Assembly (NCBI GenBank): GCA_040514265.1
Contig: JBEVCD010000053.1
Location: 1-17,525 of the forward strand
DNA: 17,525 nucleotides
Source of the DNA: WYZ-LMO2 sp040514265
GTDB lineage: Archaea > Halobacteriota > Archaeoglobi > Archaeoglobales > Archaeoglobaceae
Direction: 5' to 3'
Shown here: positions 6,715-14,759 of the stretch, piece after piece
Position numbering within the stretch: position 1 is the first letter of the stretch
Layout of the letters: the number at the start of each line of letters is the position of its first letter
Notes under the pieces: generated by a model
The model's database searches: none
The model's input: only the letters and a program-made list of their open reading frames with translations
Told to the model about the DNA's origin: nothing
Position numbers and translations under genes: made by a program

Positions 6715-9299
6715 GAGCTCGCACCCCTTATCACGCTCATAACCCTCTCGTGGAGCTCCTTCAGCACTTTCCGGCGGTCTTCCATGAGCACCACGTCCTC
6801 CTCACCCACCAGATACATGTTGAACGAGAACGGGCTCGGATACGGCACCCTCACGATCCTCAGCTCCACCTCCCTGCCGACCTTGGAGAGGTAGTCGAGT
6901 GCGTTCTCAAGATCCATCGCGTCCTCCATTATCTCCCTGTACGTCTCGACGAGCACGGGGAAGTCCGGATAATACCTGCGCAGAAAGTTCAAAATTGAAT
7001 CCGCACTCATCTGCTGGTTCCAGACGCTCTTCTCCCTGCCAAGGTAGTTTCGAAGTATCATCAGACTCCTGACGGCTACGTGCCTGAACCTCCTTCGCAA
7101 CAGCTCCGTTCTTTCGAGGGCTCGCTTCAGATGGTCCACGAAGTTCGGAATCTCGAAGAGGGACTCTATTTCGGCGTCGCTCAGCTTCCTGTTCTGCGGA
7201 AGTATGAGCGCGAATCCGTTGTCCGTTACAGCCATCTGAACGTTGCAGTCCTTAATCAGCCCGACGCGGTAAGCGAAGACTCTCGCTATCGCGCTGTTAG
7301 CCTTCCTGCCGACGAGGGTGTGGAAGAAGTAGTAGTTCCTCTCGCCCTCGTACTTTTCGACTACTAGCTTTCTGTCAGTTGGGATTTCGCTGAAGAGCTT
7401 CTGCTCCATGAAGTAGCTGTAGATGGCGTTGGCTGCGTTTCTTTCGAGTTCGTAGTTCTCCATGAGCCAGAATATTATCTCCTCCCTGCTCATTTTTTCG
7501 AGCATCTCCTCTAAGGTTCTGCGGAACCTCTGTATTCGCAGAGCGAGGTCGTAGCTCAGCGGAAGCTGCTCGCTGAACCAGCTCGGAACAGTCGGCTTTT
7601 CGCCTTCTACCTCCTCGACTATGACGTTCATACCCTTCGACTTAAGGTAGCGGAACGTCCTGCCGGCGAGCACGAATATGTCGCCGGCAACTAACCTTTC
7701 CGCGAACTCCTCTTCGATCTTTCCTATGAAGCGTCCGTCCTTCGTTATCACGTTTATCGCGACCTCGTCGGGAATAGTTCCGACGTTGAGGTAGTATATC
7801 GGTCGAAGCATCTTGCCCCGCCGCCCGAAAACTCCTTCAGCTTCATCGAACCAGATCTTCGCGTAAACCTTCTTCCTTTCGAGCTCCGAGTAACTGCCGC
7901 TGAGGTACCTGAGAACGGATACGAACTCTTCTTTCGTCAGATCTCTGTAGGGATAGGCGTTCCTTATCAGCGCCAGAGCTTCGTCGACTGTCCACTTCTT
8001 CTCTATCGCCATTCCGACGACGTGCTGGCAGAGGACGTCGAGACACTTCTTTGGAATCCTTATCCTGTCCAGCCTCCTCTTCCTCGCCTCGTCGGCCAGG
8101 ACTGTGCACTCGACGAGGTCGTCGGCGTCGACGACGACTATCCTTCCGACGCTGACCTCGTGAAGCCTGTGACCGCTCCTCCCTATCCTCTGCAGAGCCC
8201 TGTTTATACTCTTAGGCGAACCGAGCAGAATTACGAGGTCTATGTAGCCTATATCTATGCCGAGCTCCAGCGAGGTTGAGCTGACCACACACCTCAGCTT
8301 TCCTTCCTTGAGCTCCCTCTCCACCTCCAGCCTGACCTCTTTCGAGAGGGAGCTGTGGTGGGCTTTTATCGGGAAGTCCTTCAACCTCTTCTTTAGGTGG
8401 AAGACCACCCTCTCCGTCGCGCTGCGTGTGTTCGTGAAAATCAGCGTCGTCCTCGAATTCTTCACGTATTCAGCGAGCAGGTCGTAGAGCTTCTCGCTTA
8501 TCTCTTCCGCGCTTGCGGAGAAGAAGTCGCTGAGCGGGGAAACGACCTTTATGTCCATCTTCTTCTCGAACGTAACGTCGGCGACTACGCAGTCCCTTTC
8601 GACGCCGTGCTCGTAGCCGACGAGAAAGCGCGCGACCTCATCGAGGGGCGCTATGGTTGCAGAGAGTCCTATCCTCACCATCTTCCCCTGCTGCAACCTC
8701 TGCAGCCTCTCCATCGAAAGCGTTAGGTGAACTCCTCGCTTGTTCTCAGCCATCGCGTGTATCTCGTCGACGATCAGGTAGCGAACGTTCGTGAGCGCTT
8801 TCGAGAACTTCGGACTGCAGAGAACGATGGCGAGTGTTTCCGGAGTCGTGATAAGTATGTGCGGAGGCTTCTTAGCCTGTCTCTGCCTCTCCGCTGCATC
8901 CGTATCGCCGGTGCGGACGGCGATTCTTATCTCCTGAAGCTTTACACCCTTCCTCTCCGCCAGCTCGTATATCTCGCGTAGGGGTTCTTCGAGGTTCCTC
9001 TTTATATCGTTGTTCAGAGCCCTGAGGGGGGAAACGTAGACCACGTAGGTTCTGTCTTCGAGCTCGCCCCTTTCAGCCTTCTCGACGAGAAGGCTTATGG
9101 CAGCCATGAAGGCTGCGAGGGTCTTACCGCTTCCCGTCGGCGAAGTTATCAGGACGTTGTTCCCCCTGTAGGCTTCGACTATCGCGTAGCGTTGGGGAGG
9201 AGTGAAGGTAGAATATCTGGACAGAAACCACTCTCTGACGAGGGGGTGGAGCGTCGAGAGTATCTCCTCGTCGCTGTAAGGCTTCCCCTGAATTATCAT
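6711..9299 (-). CDS. Lhr-type (ASH-Ski2) superfamily 2 helicase
   Basis: ATP-dependent nucleic-acid helicase of the archaeal Lhr-core group, 862 residues, acting in DNA or RNA metabolism. Motifs are complete: TPPQ (33-36), Walker A SPTGSGKT (53-60), SPLRALNND (90-98), TTPETL, DEIH (178-181), LSATI (212-216), IFTNTRSA, SSTSLELGIDIG and motif VI QRIGRSGHR (370-378). After the two RecA domains the protein continues for nearly 490 residues, consistent with the winged-helix and beta-barrel parts of Lhr proteins. The ATG at 9299 has no SD sequence, but a TTTAAA box lies about 25 nt upstream and includes the hisF stop codon, suggesting its own leaderless transcript. The stop overlaps the prenyltransferase start by four bases. 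Confidence 0.9.
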   Translation of the reverse strand: MIIQGKPYSDEEILSTLHPLVREWFLSRYSTFTPPQRYAIVEAYRGNNVLITSPTGSGKTLAAFMAAISLLVEKAERGELEDRTYVVYVSPLRALNNDIKRNLEEPLREIYELAERKGVKLQEIRIAVRTGDTDAAERQRQAKKPPHILITTPETLAIVLCSPKFSKALTNVRYLIVDEIHAMAENKRGVHLTLSMERLQRLQQGKMVRIGLSATIAPLDEVARFLVGYEHGVERDCVVADVTFEKKMDIKVVSPLSDFFSASAEEISEKLYDLLAEYVKNSRTTLIFTNTRSATERVVFHLKKRLKDFPIKAHHSSLSKEVRLEVERELKEGKLRCVVSSTSLELGIDIGYIDLVILLGSPKSINRALQRIGRSGHRLHEVSVGRIVVVDADDLVECTVLADEARKRRLDRIRIPKKCLDVLCQHVVGMAIEKKWTVDEALALIRNAYPYRDLTKEEFVSVLRYLSGSYSELERKKVYAKIWFDEAEGVFGRRGKMLRPIYYLNVGTIPDEVAINVITKDGRFIGKIEEEFAERLVAGDIFVLAGRTFRYLKSKGMNVIVEEVEGEKPTVPSWFSEQLPLSYDLALRIQRFRRTLEEMLEKMSREEIIFWLMENYELERNAANAIYSYFMEQKLFSEIPTDRKLVVEKYEGERNYYFFHTLVGRKANSAIARVFAYRVGLIKDCNVQMAVTDNGFALILPQNRKLSDAEIESLFEIPNFVDHLKRALERTELLRRRFRHVAVRSLMILRNYLGREKSVWNQQMSADSILNFLRRYYPDFPVLVETYREIMEDAMDLENALDYLSKVGREVELRIVRVPYPSPFSFNMYLVGEEDVVLMEDRRKVLKELHERVMSVIRGASS

Positions 9300-9322
9300 C
9301 TCATCGACTTTTCGTGCCGCTG

Positions 9323-9328
9323 TTTAAA
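9323..9328 (-). promoter_or_regulatory. TATA box of the helicase gene embedded in the hisF stop codon
   Basis: TTTAAA on the minus strand is 24-29 nt before the helicase ATG at 9299. The TAA stop codon of hisF (9324-9326) is part of the same six bases. The spacing fits a leaderless start for the helicase, prenyltransferase and larE-like run. Confidence 0.42.
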
Positions 9329-10139
9329 GCCTCACCGGGATACCCTTCGACGCCAGATACCTCTTTACTTCCGCTATCTCTATCTCGCGGAAGTGGAAAA
9401 CGCTCGCCGCAAGTGCGGCGTCCGCTTTCCCGAGGGTAAAGGCTTCGTAGAAGTGTTCGAGTTTTCCAGCCCCACCGGACGCTATCACTGGGATGCCCAC
9501 CTCCTCGCTTATCTTAGACGTTATGGGTATGTCGTAACCGTCCTTCGTCCCGTCCCTGTTCATTGAAGTCAGCAGTATCTCGCCGGCGCCGAGCTCCTCG
9601 ACCCTCTTCGCCCACTCCACCGCATCCATGCCGGTAGGCTTCCTTCCCCCGTATATGACCACCTCGTACCAAGCTCTTCTTCCGTCTTCGAGCTCGACAA
9701 TGTGCTTCCCCCTGCTAAGATCGAAGTTCCTCCGGCAGTCGATGGCGACGACTATGCACTGACTCCCGAACACCTCGGCGGCTTTTTTAACGAGTTCCGG
9801 ATTTCTGACGGCAGCCGTGTTTATTGAAACTTTATCGGCTCCGGCTGCCAGCAGTCTGCTTATGTCATCGATACTCTTTATGCCTCCCCCGACGGTCAGT
9901 GGTATGAACACCTGCTCGGCTGTCCTCTCTATGACATCGATCATCGTCTCCCTTCCCTCGGGTGAAGCGGTGATGTCGAGGAAAACCAGCTCGTCCGCTC
10001 CCTCCTCGTCGTACCTCTTTGCGAGCTCAACGGGGTCACCCGCGTGGCGGAGGTTGACGAACTCAACTCCTTTAACGACTCGCGCACCGCTCTCATCGAG
10101 CGTCACGTCGAGGCACGGAATTATGCGTTTAGCGAGCAC
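9324..10139 (-). CDS. hisF: Imidazole glycerol phosphate synthase, cyclase subunit HisF
   Basis: Cyclase half of the HisFH synthase: it uses ammonia delivered by HisH to turn PRFAR into imidazole glycerol phosphate and AICAR in histidine biosynthesis. The 271-residue sequence begins MLAKRIIPCLDV with catalytic Asp11; the second catalytic aspartate is Asp134 in VAIDCRR. Phosphate-binding glycines are seen in VGGGIKS (83-89) and ASGGAGKLEHF near the C-terminus. It is about 20 residues longer than bacterial HisF because of a segment between the second Asp and the NRDGTKDGYD motif, seen in other archaeal HisF proteins. The start is GTG at 10139, with a TATA box about 27 nt upstream and no SD sequence. 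The other his genes are not in this window. Confidence 0.96.
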   Translation of the reverse strand: MLAKRIIPCLDVTLDESGARVVKGVEFVNLRHAGDPVELAKRYDEEGADELVFLDITASPEGRETMIDVIERTAEQVFIPLTVGGGIKSIDDISRLLAAGADKVSINTAAVRNPELVKKAAEVFGSQCIVVAIDCRRNFDLSRGKHIVELEDGRRAWYEVVIYGGRKPTGMDAVEWAKRVEELGAGEILLTSMNRDGTKDGYDIPITSKISEEVGIPVIASGGAGKLEHFYEAFTLGKADAALAASVFHFREIEIAEVKRYLASKGIPVRL

Positions 10140-10160
10140 GTGTTTATCAGCTACTGCGCG

Positions 10161-10170
10161 AATATTAAAT
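10161..10170 (-). promoter_or_regulatory. TATA box of hisF, probable leaderless start
   Basis: ATTTAATATT on the minus strand is centred about 27 nt before the hisF GTG. It shares an 86-base divergent intergenic region with the opposite gene. No SD sequence lies between the box and the start. Confidence 0.52.
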
Positions 10171-10195
10171 CCTGACGATCGTCACAACTGTAAAG

Positions 10196-10204
10196 TTTTT
10201 TTAT
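10196..10204 (+). promoter_or_regulatory. TATA-like box of the hydantoinase-like gene, probable leaderless start
   Basis: A T-run ending TTTTATG is centred about 25 nt before the GTG at 10226, preceded by purine-rich GTAAAG that could serve as the BRE. No SD sequence is seen before the start. It drives the plus-strand run of overlapping genes. Confidence 0.45.
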
Positions 10205-10225
10205 GCTCTAAGCCCCACCTGCAGC

Positions 10226-11728
10226 GTGGTCGTGGGCATCGACGTCGGAGGAACGAACACGGACGCTGCGATAATCGGAGAAGACGGAATTATCACGGTT
10301 AAAATGCCGAGCGAACTCGGAATAGCGAGCGTCCTCAGGGAGCTGAGGAGACGAACGGATCTCGCAGCGGAAAAAGTGGTCGTGAGCACGTCCATACCCC
10401 TCAACTTCGTCCTCTCGCGCTTCGATGAAGTTAAAACTCTCACGATCCTCATACCCGGACCGGGGCTGAACTACGGGAGCTACGGAAGGGTCGTGAGGGG
10501 ATACGTAAACCACCGCGGCGACGTCGTGGAGGAGATCGACGAGGAGGAGGTCGAGAGGATTTTGAGAGAAGAAAGCTACGACAACTTAGCCGTTGCCGCA
10601 AAGTTCTCCGTCAGAAACTCCCAGCTTGAGGAGAAAGTGAAGGAAATCGCTCTGAAATACGTTGGCGAAGATAGGATAGCGCTCAGCCACTTCGCCGGCG
10701 GCATGAGCTATCCGGCGAGGATTAACACGACCGTCGTAAACGCAAAGATAAAAGCGACTGTCCACGAGCTCACAGAGCTCGTTAGATCGTACGCAGGAGA
10801 CTTCTACTACTACACGGGCGACGGTGGAATAACACCCTACAGCGTAGCCCTCGAAAACCCGTCGGTTCTCTACAACTCAAGCCCTGCAGCAGTTGCGATG
10901 GGAGCCTACTTCCTTACCTCCGAAGAGAACGCAGTCGTAGTGGACATAGGCGGAACGACGACGGACATCGTTTTCATAGAGAACGGCTCTCCGCGGATAG
11001 TGGAGGGTCTGGAACTCTACGGCAGAAAGACGCTTATAAGGTGTGTAGATGCCATAAGCGTTCCCTTCGGAGGCGACAGCTACGTCAACGGAAGGCTGAA
11101 CCCGAAAAAGCTCGACAAGCCGATAGCCTTCGGCGGGAAGTTCTTTACGCTCACCGACGCTCTGAACTGCCTGGGTCACGAGATAGGGAACTACAGAGCT
11201 TCGAGGGAGGCGGGTAAAAACCAGGACTGCGAATCCGTCGTCGATGCGTTCGTTTCGCAGCTTGGCGGCATACTCAGCAGCTTCGAAGTCGAAAAGATAA
11301 TCGGAGCCGGCTACCTTGCACCCTACCTTGTGCCGGACATAGCCGAGCGCTGCGGAGCGAAGTACGTAATTCCGAAGCACTTCGAGTGTGTGAACGCCAT
11401 AGGCGTAGCTGTTTCGAGGCTTAGCCTGAGGCTCTACGCGAGGTTCGACACGGAGAAGTGCGTAGCCTCCTACAACGGGATAGTCGAGGAGTGCCCATTC
11501 AGACGGGGGAGCCTGCCGAGCGAGGAGGAGGTCGTGGAGGTTGCGAAGGAGAAGCTGCGGGAGTTCGCGAAGAACTTCGGAGCAGACGAGTCGGACTTCG
11601 GGGAGGCTAGGATAATCTATCTCAGCGGCTTCGTAGTCGTGAGGGGAGGAATAAGAAGGGGAGCCGTATACGATGTCGTCGTCCAGTTCGAGCCAGGGCT
11701 GAGGTATGATACCGGAAGATTTTCTTGA
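10226..11728 (+). CDS. Hydantoinase/oxoprolinase (HyuA)-like ASKHA-fold protein
   Basis: A 500-residue member of the hydantoinase A/oxoprolinase family, whose known members hydrolyse cyclic amides with ATP or carboxylate ketones. The N-terminal phosphate-1 motif is GIDVGGTNTDAAII (4-17). The middle contains ARINTTVVNAKI, matching the family's conserved TTVVNA. The second phosphate motif is VVVDIGGTTTDIVF (about 237-250), followed by AISVPFGGDS. No HyuB-like partner is adjacent, so it is a stand-alone HyuA-type protein with unknown substrate. The GTG start is chosen because the glycine-rich motif begins right after it and a TATA box lies 25 nt upstream. Its end overlaps the Toprim gene by 23 bases. 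Confidence 0.82.
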   Translation: MVVGIDVGGTNTDAAIIGEDGIITVKMPSELGIASVLRELRRRTDLAAEKVVVSTSIPLNFVLSRFDEVKTLTILIPGPGLNYGSYGRVVRGYVNHRGDVVEEIDEEEVERILREESYDNLAVAAKFSVRNSQLEEKVKEIALKYVGEDRIALSHFAGGMSYPARINTTVVNAKIKATVHELTELVRSYAGDFYYYTGDGGITPYSVALENPSVLYNSSPAAVAMGAYFLTSEENAVVVDIGGTTTDIVFIENGSPRIVEGLELYGRKTLIRCVDAISVPFGGDSYVNGRLNPKKLDKPIAFGGKFFTLTDALNCLGHEIGNYRASREAGKNQDCESVVDAFVSQLGGILSSFEVEKIIGAGYLAPYLVPDIAERCGAKYVIPKHFECVNAIGVAVSRLSLRLYARFDTEKCVASYNGIVEECPFRRGSLPSEEEVVEVAKEKLREFAKNFGADESDFGEARIIYLSGFVVVRGGIRRGAVYDVVVQFEPGLRYDTGRFS

Positions 11729-12095
11729 GTTCCTGAAGGTCCTTGAGGAGCTGAGAGAGAGGTCGTCGCAGGGCTGGATCATCGTAGTGGAGGGAGCGAA
11801 AGACGTCGCCTCGCTGAAAGAGTTGGGCGTCGAGAACGTCCGAGTTTTGAGAAGCTACAGCGAAGCAGCTGAGTTGATCGGCGAGAACGTCATAGTTCTG
11901 ACCGACTTCGACAGGGAGGGGGAGAGGAAAGCCAAGAGGTTGAGAGAGGTCCTGATCAACGCCGACTTCGAGCTGCGGCACAGACTCTTCTGCAGGGTAA
12001 AGAAGGAGGTAACAAAGGTCGAGGAGCTGAGCGATTTCGTGAGGAAGTACGAAAGAAATATACTTCGGACTACATTTTACCATGCGGATCGTTAA
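11706..12095 (+). CDS. Small archaeal Toprim-domain protein (UPF0292-like)
   Basis: A 129-residue protein that is little more than one Toprim domain. The catalytic glutamate is Glu29 in IIVVEGAKD, and the acidic pair is Asp67 and Asp69 in TDFDREGE, so the metal-binding set used by primases, topoisomerases, OLD nucleases and RNase M5 is intact. Its size matches the archaeal UPF0292 group, whose biochemical role is not known to me. GAGGT lies very close before the ATG. It overlaps the hydantoinase-like gene by 23 bases and the macrodomain gene by 14, so it is probably co-translated with both. Confidence 0.8.
   Translation: MIPEDFLEFLKVLEELRERSSQGWIIVVEGAKDVASLKELGVENVRVLRSYSEAAELIGENVIVLTDFDREGERKAKRLREVLINADFELRHRLFCRVKKEVTKVEELSDFVRKYERNILRTTFYHADR
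12057..12064 (+). promoter_or_regulatory. Possible internal TATA box before the macrodomain gene
   Basis: AAATATAC inside the end of the Toprim gene is centred about 22 nt before the ATG at 12082, which has no SD sequence. It may give a second, leaderless transcript for the macrodomain and fumarase genes. The spacing is slightly short. Confidence 0.35.
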
Positions 12096-12660
12096 GGAGC
12101 TCGAAGTCGGAAATATTAGGTTGAAGCTCGTGCAGGGAGACATCACGCAGTATTCGGCGGACGCAATAGTTAATGCAGCCAACAAACACCTCGAACACGG
12201 CGGCGGCGTTGCGGCTGCGATAGCGAGAGCGTGTGCCGGAGATGCCGGAGAATACACAAGGATAAGCAAGGAGGAAATGAGGAAGCAGATAGGAAGGGAC
12301 TACATCGAGCACGGCGAGGTCGTGGTAACTCCTGCTATGAGGCTGAGCGAGAGGGGAGTGAAGTACGTCATACACACCGTCGGTCCGATCTGCGGAGGGA
12401 AGTGGAACGAGGAGCTGAAGGACAAGCTCTACAGAGCTCTTAAAGCTCCCCTCGAAAAGGCGAAAGAGTTGGGACTCGAATCGATCGCCTTTCCAGCTGT
12501 CAGCGCCGGCATATACGGCTGCCCGCTCGAAGAGGTCGTCAAGACGTTTCTGGAAGTAGTAGAGGAGTTCTCCTCGAACCCCGGAAGCCTGAAGGAGGTT
12601 GCTCTCGTCCTTTACGATGAAGCTTCGGTTGAGAAGGCCAAGAAATTCTTCAGAGGCTGA
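12082..12660 (+). CDS. Af1521-type macrodomain protein (ADP-ribose binding/hydrolase)
   Basis: A 192-residue macrodomain, the same length as Af1521 of Archaeoglobus fulgidus as I recall it, and alike along its whole length. Macrodomains of this class bind ADP-ribose and can remove it from acidic residues or hydrolyse ADP-ribose 1''-phosphate and O-acetyl-ADP-ribose. The ligand-contacting residues are at the expected positions: Asp20 in QGDI, Asn34 in VNAANK, the HGGGVA loop (39-44) and SAGIYG (141-146). A two-residue insertion near SSNPGS shifts the equivalent of Af1521 Tyr176 to Tyr178. It overlaps the Toprim gene by 14 bases and ends 4 bases before fumarase alpha. Confidence 0.94.
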   Translation: MRIVKELEVGNIRLKLVQGDITQYSADAIVNAANKHLEHGGGVAAAIARACAGDAGEYTRISKEEMRKQIGRDYIEHGEVVVTPAMRLSERGVKYVIHTVGPICGGKWNEELKDKLYRALKAPLEKAKELGLESIAFPAVSAGIYGCPLEEVVKTFLEVVEEFSSNPGSLKEVALVLYDEASVEKAKKFFRG

Positions 12661-12664
12661 GGGT

Positions 12665-13483
12665 ATGGAGTTCGAGGACGTCGCCAACGCCGTTGTGGGG
12701 CTGCTGAAAAAAGCCCACACCGAGCTGCCGGATGATGTGTTGAAAGCCATAAGGAGAGCATACGAGCTTGAGGAAAACGAGGTCGCTAGAAAGAACCTCG
12801 AAATCATACTGAGAAACGTCGAGGTCGCGAGGAAGCTGCGAGTTCCTATGTGCCAGGACACCGGCATCCCGGTTTTCTTCGTCGAGCTCGGCAGGGAGCT
12901 GTGCTTGGACTTTGACCTCTACGATGCAATAGTCGAGGGTGTTAGGAGGGCAACGAAGGAAGTTCCGCTACGCCCGAATGCTGTCCACCCCATCACACGC
13001 AAGAACTCAGGAGACAACACCGGAATACACATCCCGCCCGTTGAAGTTCAGATCGTAAACGGGGACTCGCTGAAGATAGCGGTGATACCGAAGGGTGCCG
13101 GAAGCGAGAACGTCTCGGCATTACGCATGATGCTTCCGGGTGATGCGGACAAAATAAAGAGCTTCGTAGTCGAGTGCGTTGCGAGAGCCGGGGGAAAGCC
13201 CTGTCCACCGATATTTGTCGGAGTCGGCATCGGGGGAACCTTCGATCTGGCTGCAAAGCTTGCAAAGAAAGCTCTGCTGAGAAACGTTCTCGAAATGGAC
13301 GACTTCGAACTCGAAGTGCTCGAAGCCGTCAACGCGCTTGGAATCGGACCTATGGGCATGGGCGGAAAGACCACAGCCCTAGCTGTGCTGATAAACTACG
13401 CCCACTGCCACACAGCCTCGCTGCCCGTCGCTGTCAACATCCAGTGCTGGGCGAACAGGCGCGCGGAGGTGGTGCTGAGGTGA
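12665..13483 (+). CDS. Class I fumarase, alpha subunit
   Basis: N-terminal-domain subunit of the two-part iron-sulfur fumarase, which hydrates fumarate to malate in the citric acid cycle. The ATG at 12665 follows GAGGG closely and gives 272 residues; an open frame upstream to 12599 lies in the macrodomain gene and is discarded. Candidate [4Fe-4S] ligands are Cys63 (PMCQDTG), Cys180 (GKPCPP) and Cys261 (IQCW). Other family signatures are KGAGSEN (143-149) and GIGPMGMGGKTT. The stop overlaps the beta-subunit start (GTGA). Tartrate dehydratase uses the same fold, but the sequence signatures favour fumarase. Confidence 0.92.
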   Translation: MEFEDVANAVVGLLKKAHTELPDDVLKAIRRAYELEENEVARKNLEIILRNVEVARKLRVPMCQDTGIPVFFVELGRELCLDFDLYDAIVEGVRRATKEVPLRPNAVHPITRKNSGDNTGIHIPPVEVQIVNGDSLKIAVIPKGAGSENVSALRMMLPGDADKIKSFVVECVARAGGKPCPPIFVGVGIGGTFDLAAKLAKKALLRNVLEMDDFELEVLEAVNALGIGPMGMGGKTTALAVLINYAHCHTASLPVAVNIQCWANRRAEVVLR

Positions 13484-14037
13484 AACTCACGACTCCGCTG
13501 AGGAAAGAGGAAATTCTGAAGCTTAGAGTCGGCGAGGAGGTCAAGATCAGCGGAACAGTCTACACTGCGAGAGATGAAGCCCACGCCCGGCTCGTCGAGC
13601 TCCTCGAAAGAGGGGAAGAGGCGCCGTTCGAGCTCGAAGGAGCCGTAATCTACCACTGCGGACCCCTCGTCGTGGATCGCAGGGTAATATCCGCCGGTCC
13701 AACTACGTCTGCGAGGATGAACAGGTTCGCGGTAAAGCTGCTCGAAAAAGTCAGCTGCATGGCGTTCATAGGCAAAGGCGGAATGAGCGATGAAGTGGTA
13801 GAGGCTATGAAGGGAAAAGCGGTCTACTTCGCGTTCACCGGCGGTGCCGGGGCTTTAGCTGCTGAGAGGATAAAAGCGGTCAGAAACGTTTACTGGGAAG
13901 ACTTGGGAATGCCCGAAGCCGTCTGGGAGCTCGAAGTCGAGGACTTTCCGTGCATAGTTGCGATAGACGCCCACGGAAACAGCGTATACTCGGAGGTCGA
14001 GAGGAGGGTGAGAGAGGCGATTAAAACCTTGCTCTGA
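13480..14037 (+). CDS. Class I fumarase, beta subunit
   Basis: C-terminal-domain partner of the alpha subunit, completing the fumarase active site. The GTG at 13480 sits 7 nt after GGAGGTGG and overlaps the alpha stop; the open frame upstream to 13174 is antisense-like padding within alpha. Of 185 residues, the diagnostic stretches are TARDEAH (29-35), SAGPTTSARM (71-80), GKGGM (98-102), DLGMPEAVW (141-149) and DAHGNS (163-168). The last 17 bases overlap the arfC-like gene on the opposite strand. Confidence 0.92.
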   Translation: MKLTTPLRKEEILKLRVGEEVKISGTVYTARDEAHARLVELLERGEEAPFELEGAVIYHCGPLVVDRRVISAGPTTSARMNRFAVKLLEKVSCMAFIGKGGMSDEVVEAMKGKAVYFAFTGGAGALAAERIKAVRNVYWEDLGMPEAVWELEVEDFPCIVAIDAHGNSVYSEVERRVREAIKTLL

Positions 14038-14698
14038 TGAGGAACCCCTCTCCGAATCTTTTAGCTTCCACGATTTCGCATCGAAGCGGCGGATCGAAGG
14101 ATTCGCCGTCGCAGATCGTGGGCGATGAGCTTCCACCTATTACCATGGGTGAGTAGTAGACTATCAGCTCGTCGACCAAACGCTGGCGGAGCAGCGAACT
14201 TACGAGCGTCCCGCCCCCTTCAACGAGCAGACGCTTTACGCCTCTAGCTGCCAGATAGTCCATCAAACTTTTCAAATCGACTCTCTCCTCTCCCAGAACG
14301 ACGACTTCAGCTTTCTTCCTTACCTCCTCCACCTTCGACGGATCAGCGACGCTCGCGACGGCTACGATAGTTTTTGCCCTGGAGTCGAGCACCTTGGCGT
14401 CGATGGGTATTCTGCACCTGCTGTCCACGACCACCCGCAAGGGGTTTGGAGGTTTCCCCCTCAGCAACCTCTTAGCCCTCAGCTCGTCGCTCTTAACCGT
14501 TAGTGATGGATCGTCGGCGAGGACGGTTCCTATTCCGACCATTATCGCGTCGCAGCTAGCCCTGAGCTCGTCTACTCTGCGCAGGTCCTCCTCGCACGAT
14601 ATCCTTATCTGCCTGCGCTTCTCGTCGCTTATCTTCCCGTCGAGGCTCGCAGCCATGTTTACTATTACGAACGGCTCAGACCGTCGTGAGCTCATCAT
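14021..14698 (-). CDS. RibD-C-type reductase, probable 2,5-diamino-6-ribosylamino-pyrimidinone phosphate reductase (ArfC-like)
   Basis: Cytoplasmic NAD(P)H-dependent reductase of archaeal riboflavin/F420 flavin-precursor synthesis, reducing the ribosyl side chain to ribityl before deamination. The 225-residue protein is a single RibD C-terminal domain, without the deaminase found in bacterial RibD. Signatures are VNMAASLDGKIS (13-24), DAIMVGIGTVLADDPSLT (50-67), RVVVDSRCRIP (88-98) and LLVEGGGTLVSSLL (157-170), the last forming part of the cofactor site. Two ATGs occur in tandem at 14698 and 14695; either may serve. It ends inside the fumarase beta gene on the other strand. Confidence 0.87.
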   Translation of the reverse strand: MMSSRRSEPFVIVNMAASLDGKISDEKRRQIRISCEEDLRRVDELRASCDAIMVGIGTVLADDPSLTVKSDELRAKRLLRGKPPNPLRVVVDSRCRIPIDAKVLDSRAKTIVAVASVADPSKVEEVRKKAEVVVLGEERVDLKSLMDYLAARGVKRLLVEGGGTLVSSLLRQRLVDELIVYYSPMVIGGSSSPTICDGESFDPPLRCEIVEAKRFGEGFLIRARF

Positions 14699-14750
14699 CG
14701 ATCAGCCTATCAGGGAATCCTCATCGCCGTAAAAGCTGCGCGGCGAGGGT

Positions 14751-14756
14751 AAAAAA
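14751..14756 (-). terminator. T-run after the AmrS-like gene
   Basis: On the minus strand a run of six T begins 4 bases after the AmrS-like stop at 14760. Oligo-T tracts are the usual archaeal termination signal. The 61-base gap to the ArfC-like start also contains CGCCG and CGGCG arms (14725-14729 and 14741-14745) of uncertain meaning. Confidence 0.4.
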
Positions 14757-14759
14757 GTT

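Noticed and set aside
10877..11782. 301-residue minus-strand frame opposite the hydantoinase-like gene
   Set aside because: Antisense shadow with no domain signature or promoter; the plus strand encodes clear ASKHA motifs.
13174..13479. Extension of fumarase beta upstream of 13480
   Set aside because: It is an out-of-frame reading of fumarase alpha, and a strong SD precedes the GTG at 13480.
14725..14745. CGCCG/CGGCG hairpin as a riboswitch before the ArfC-like gene
   Set aside because: The stem is only five base pairs and the leader is too short for an FMN aptamer; none of its conserved loops is visible.
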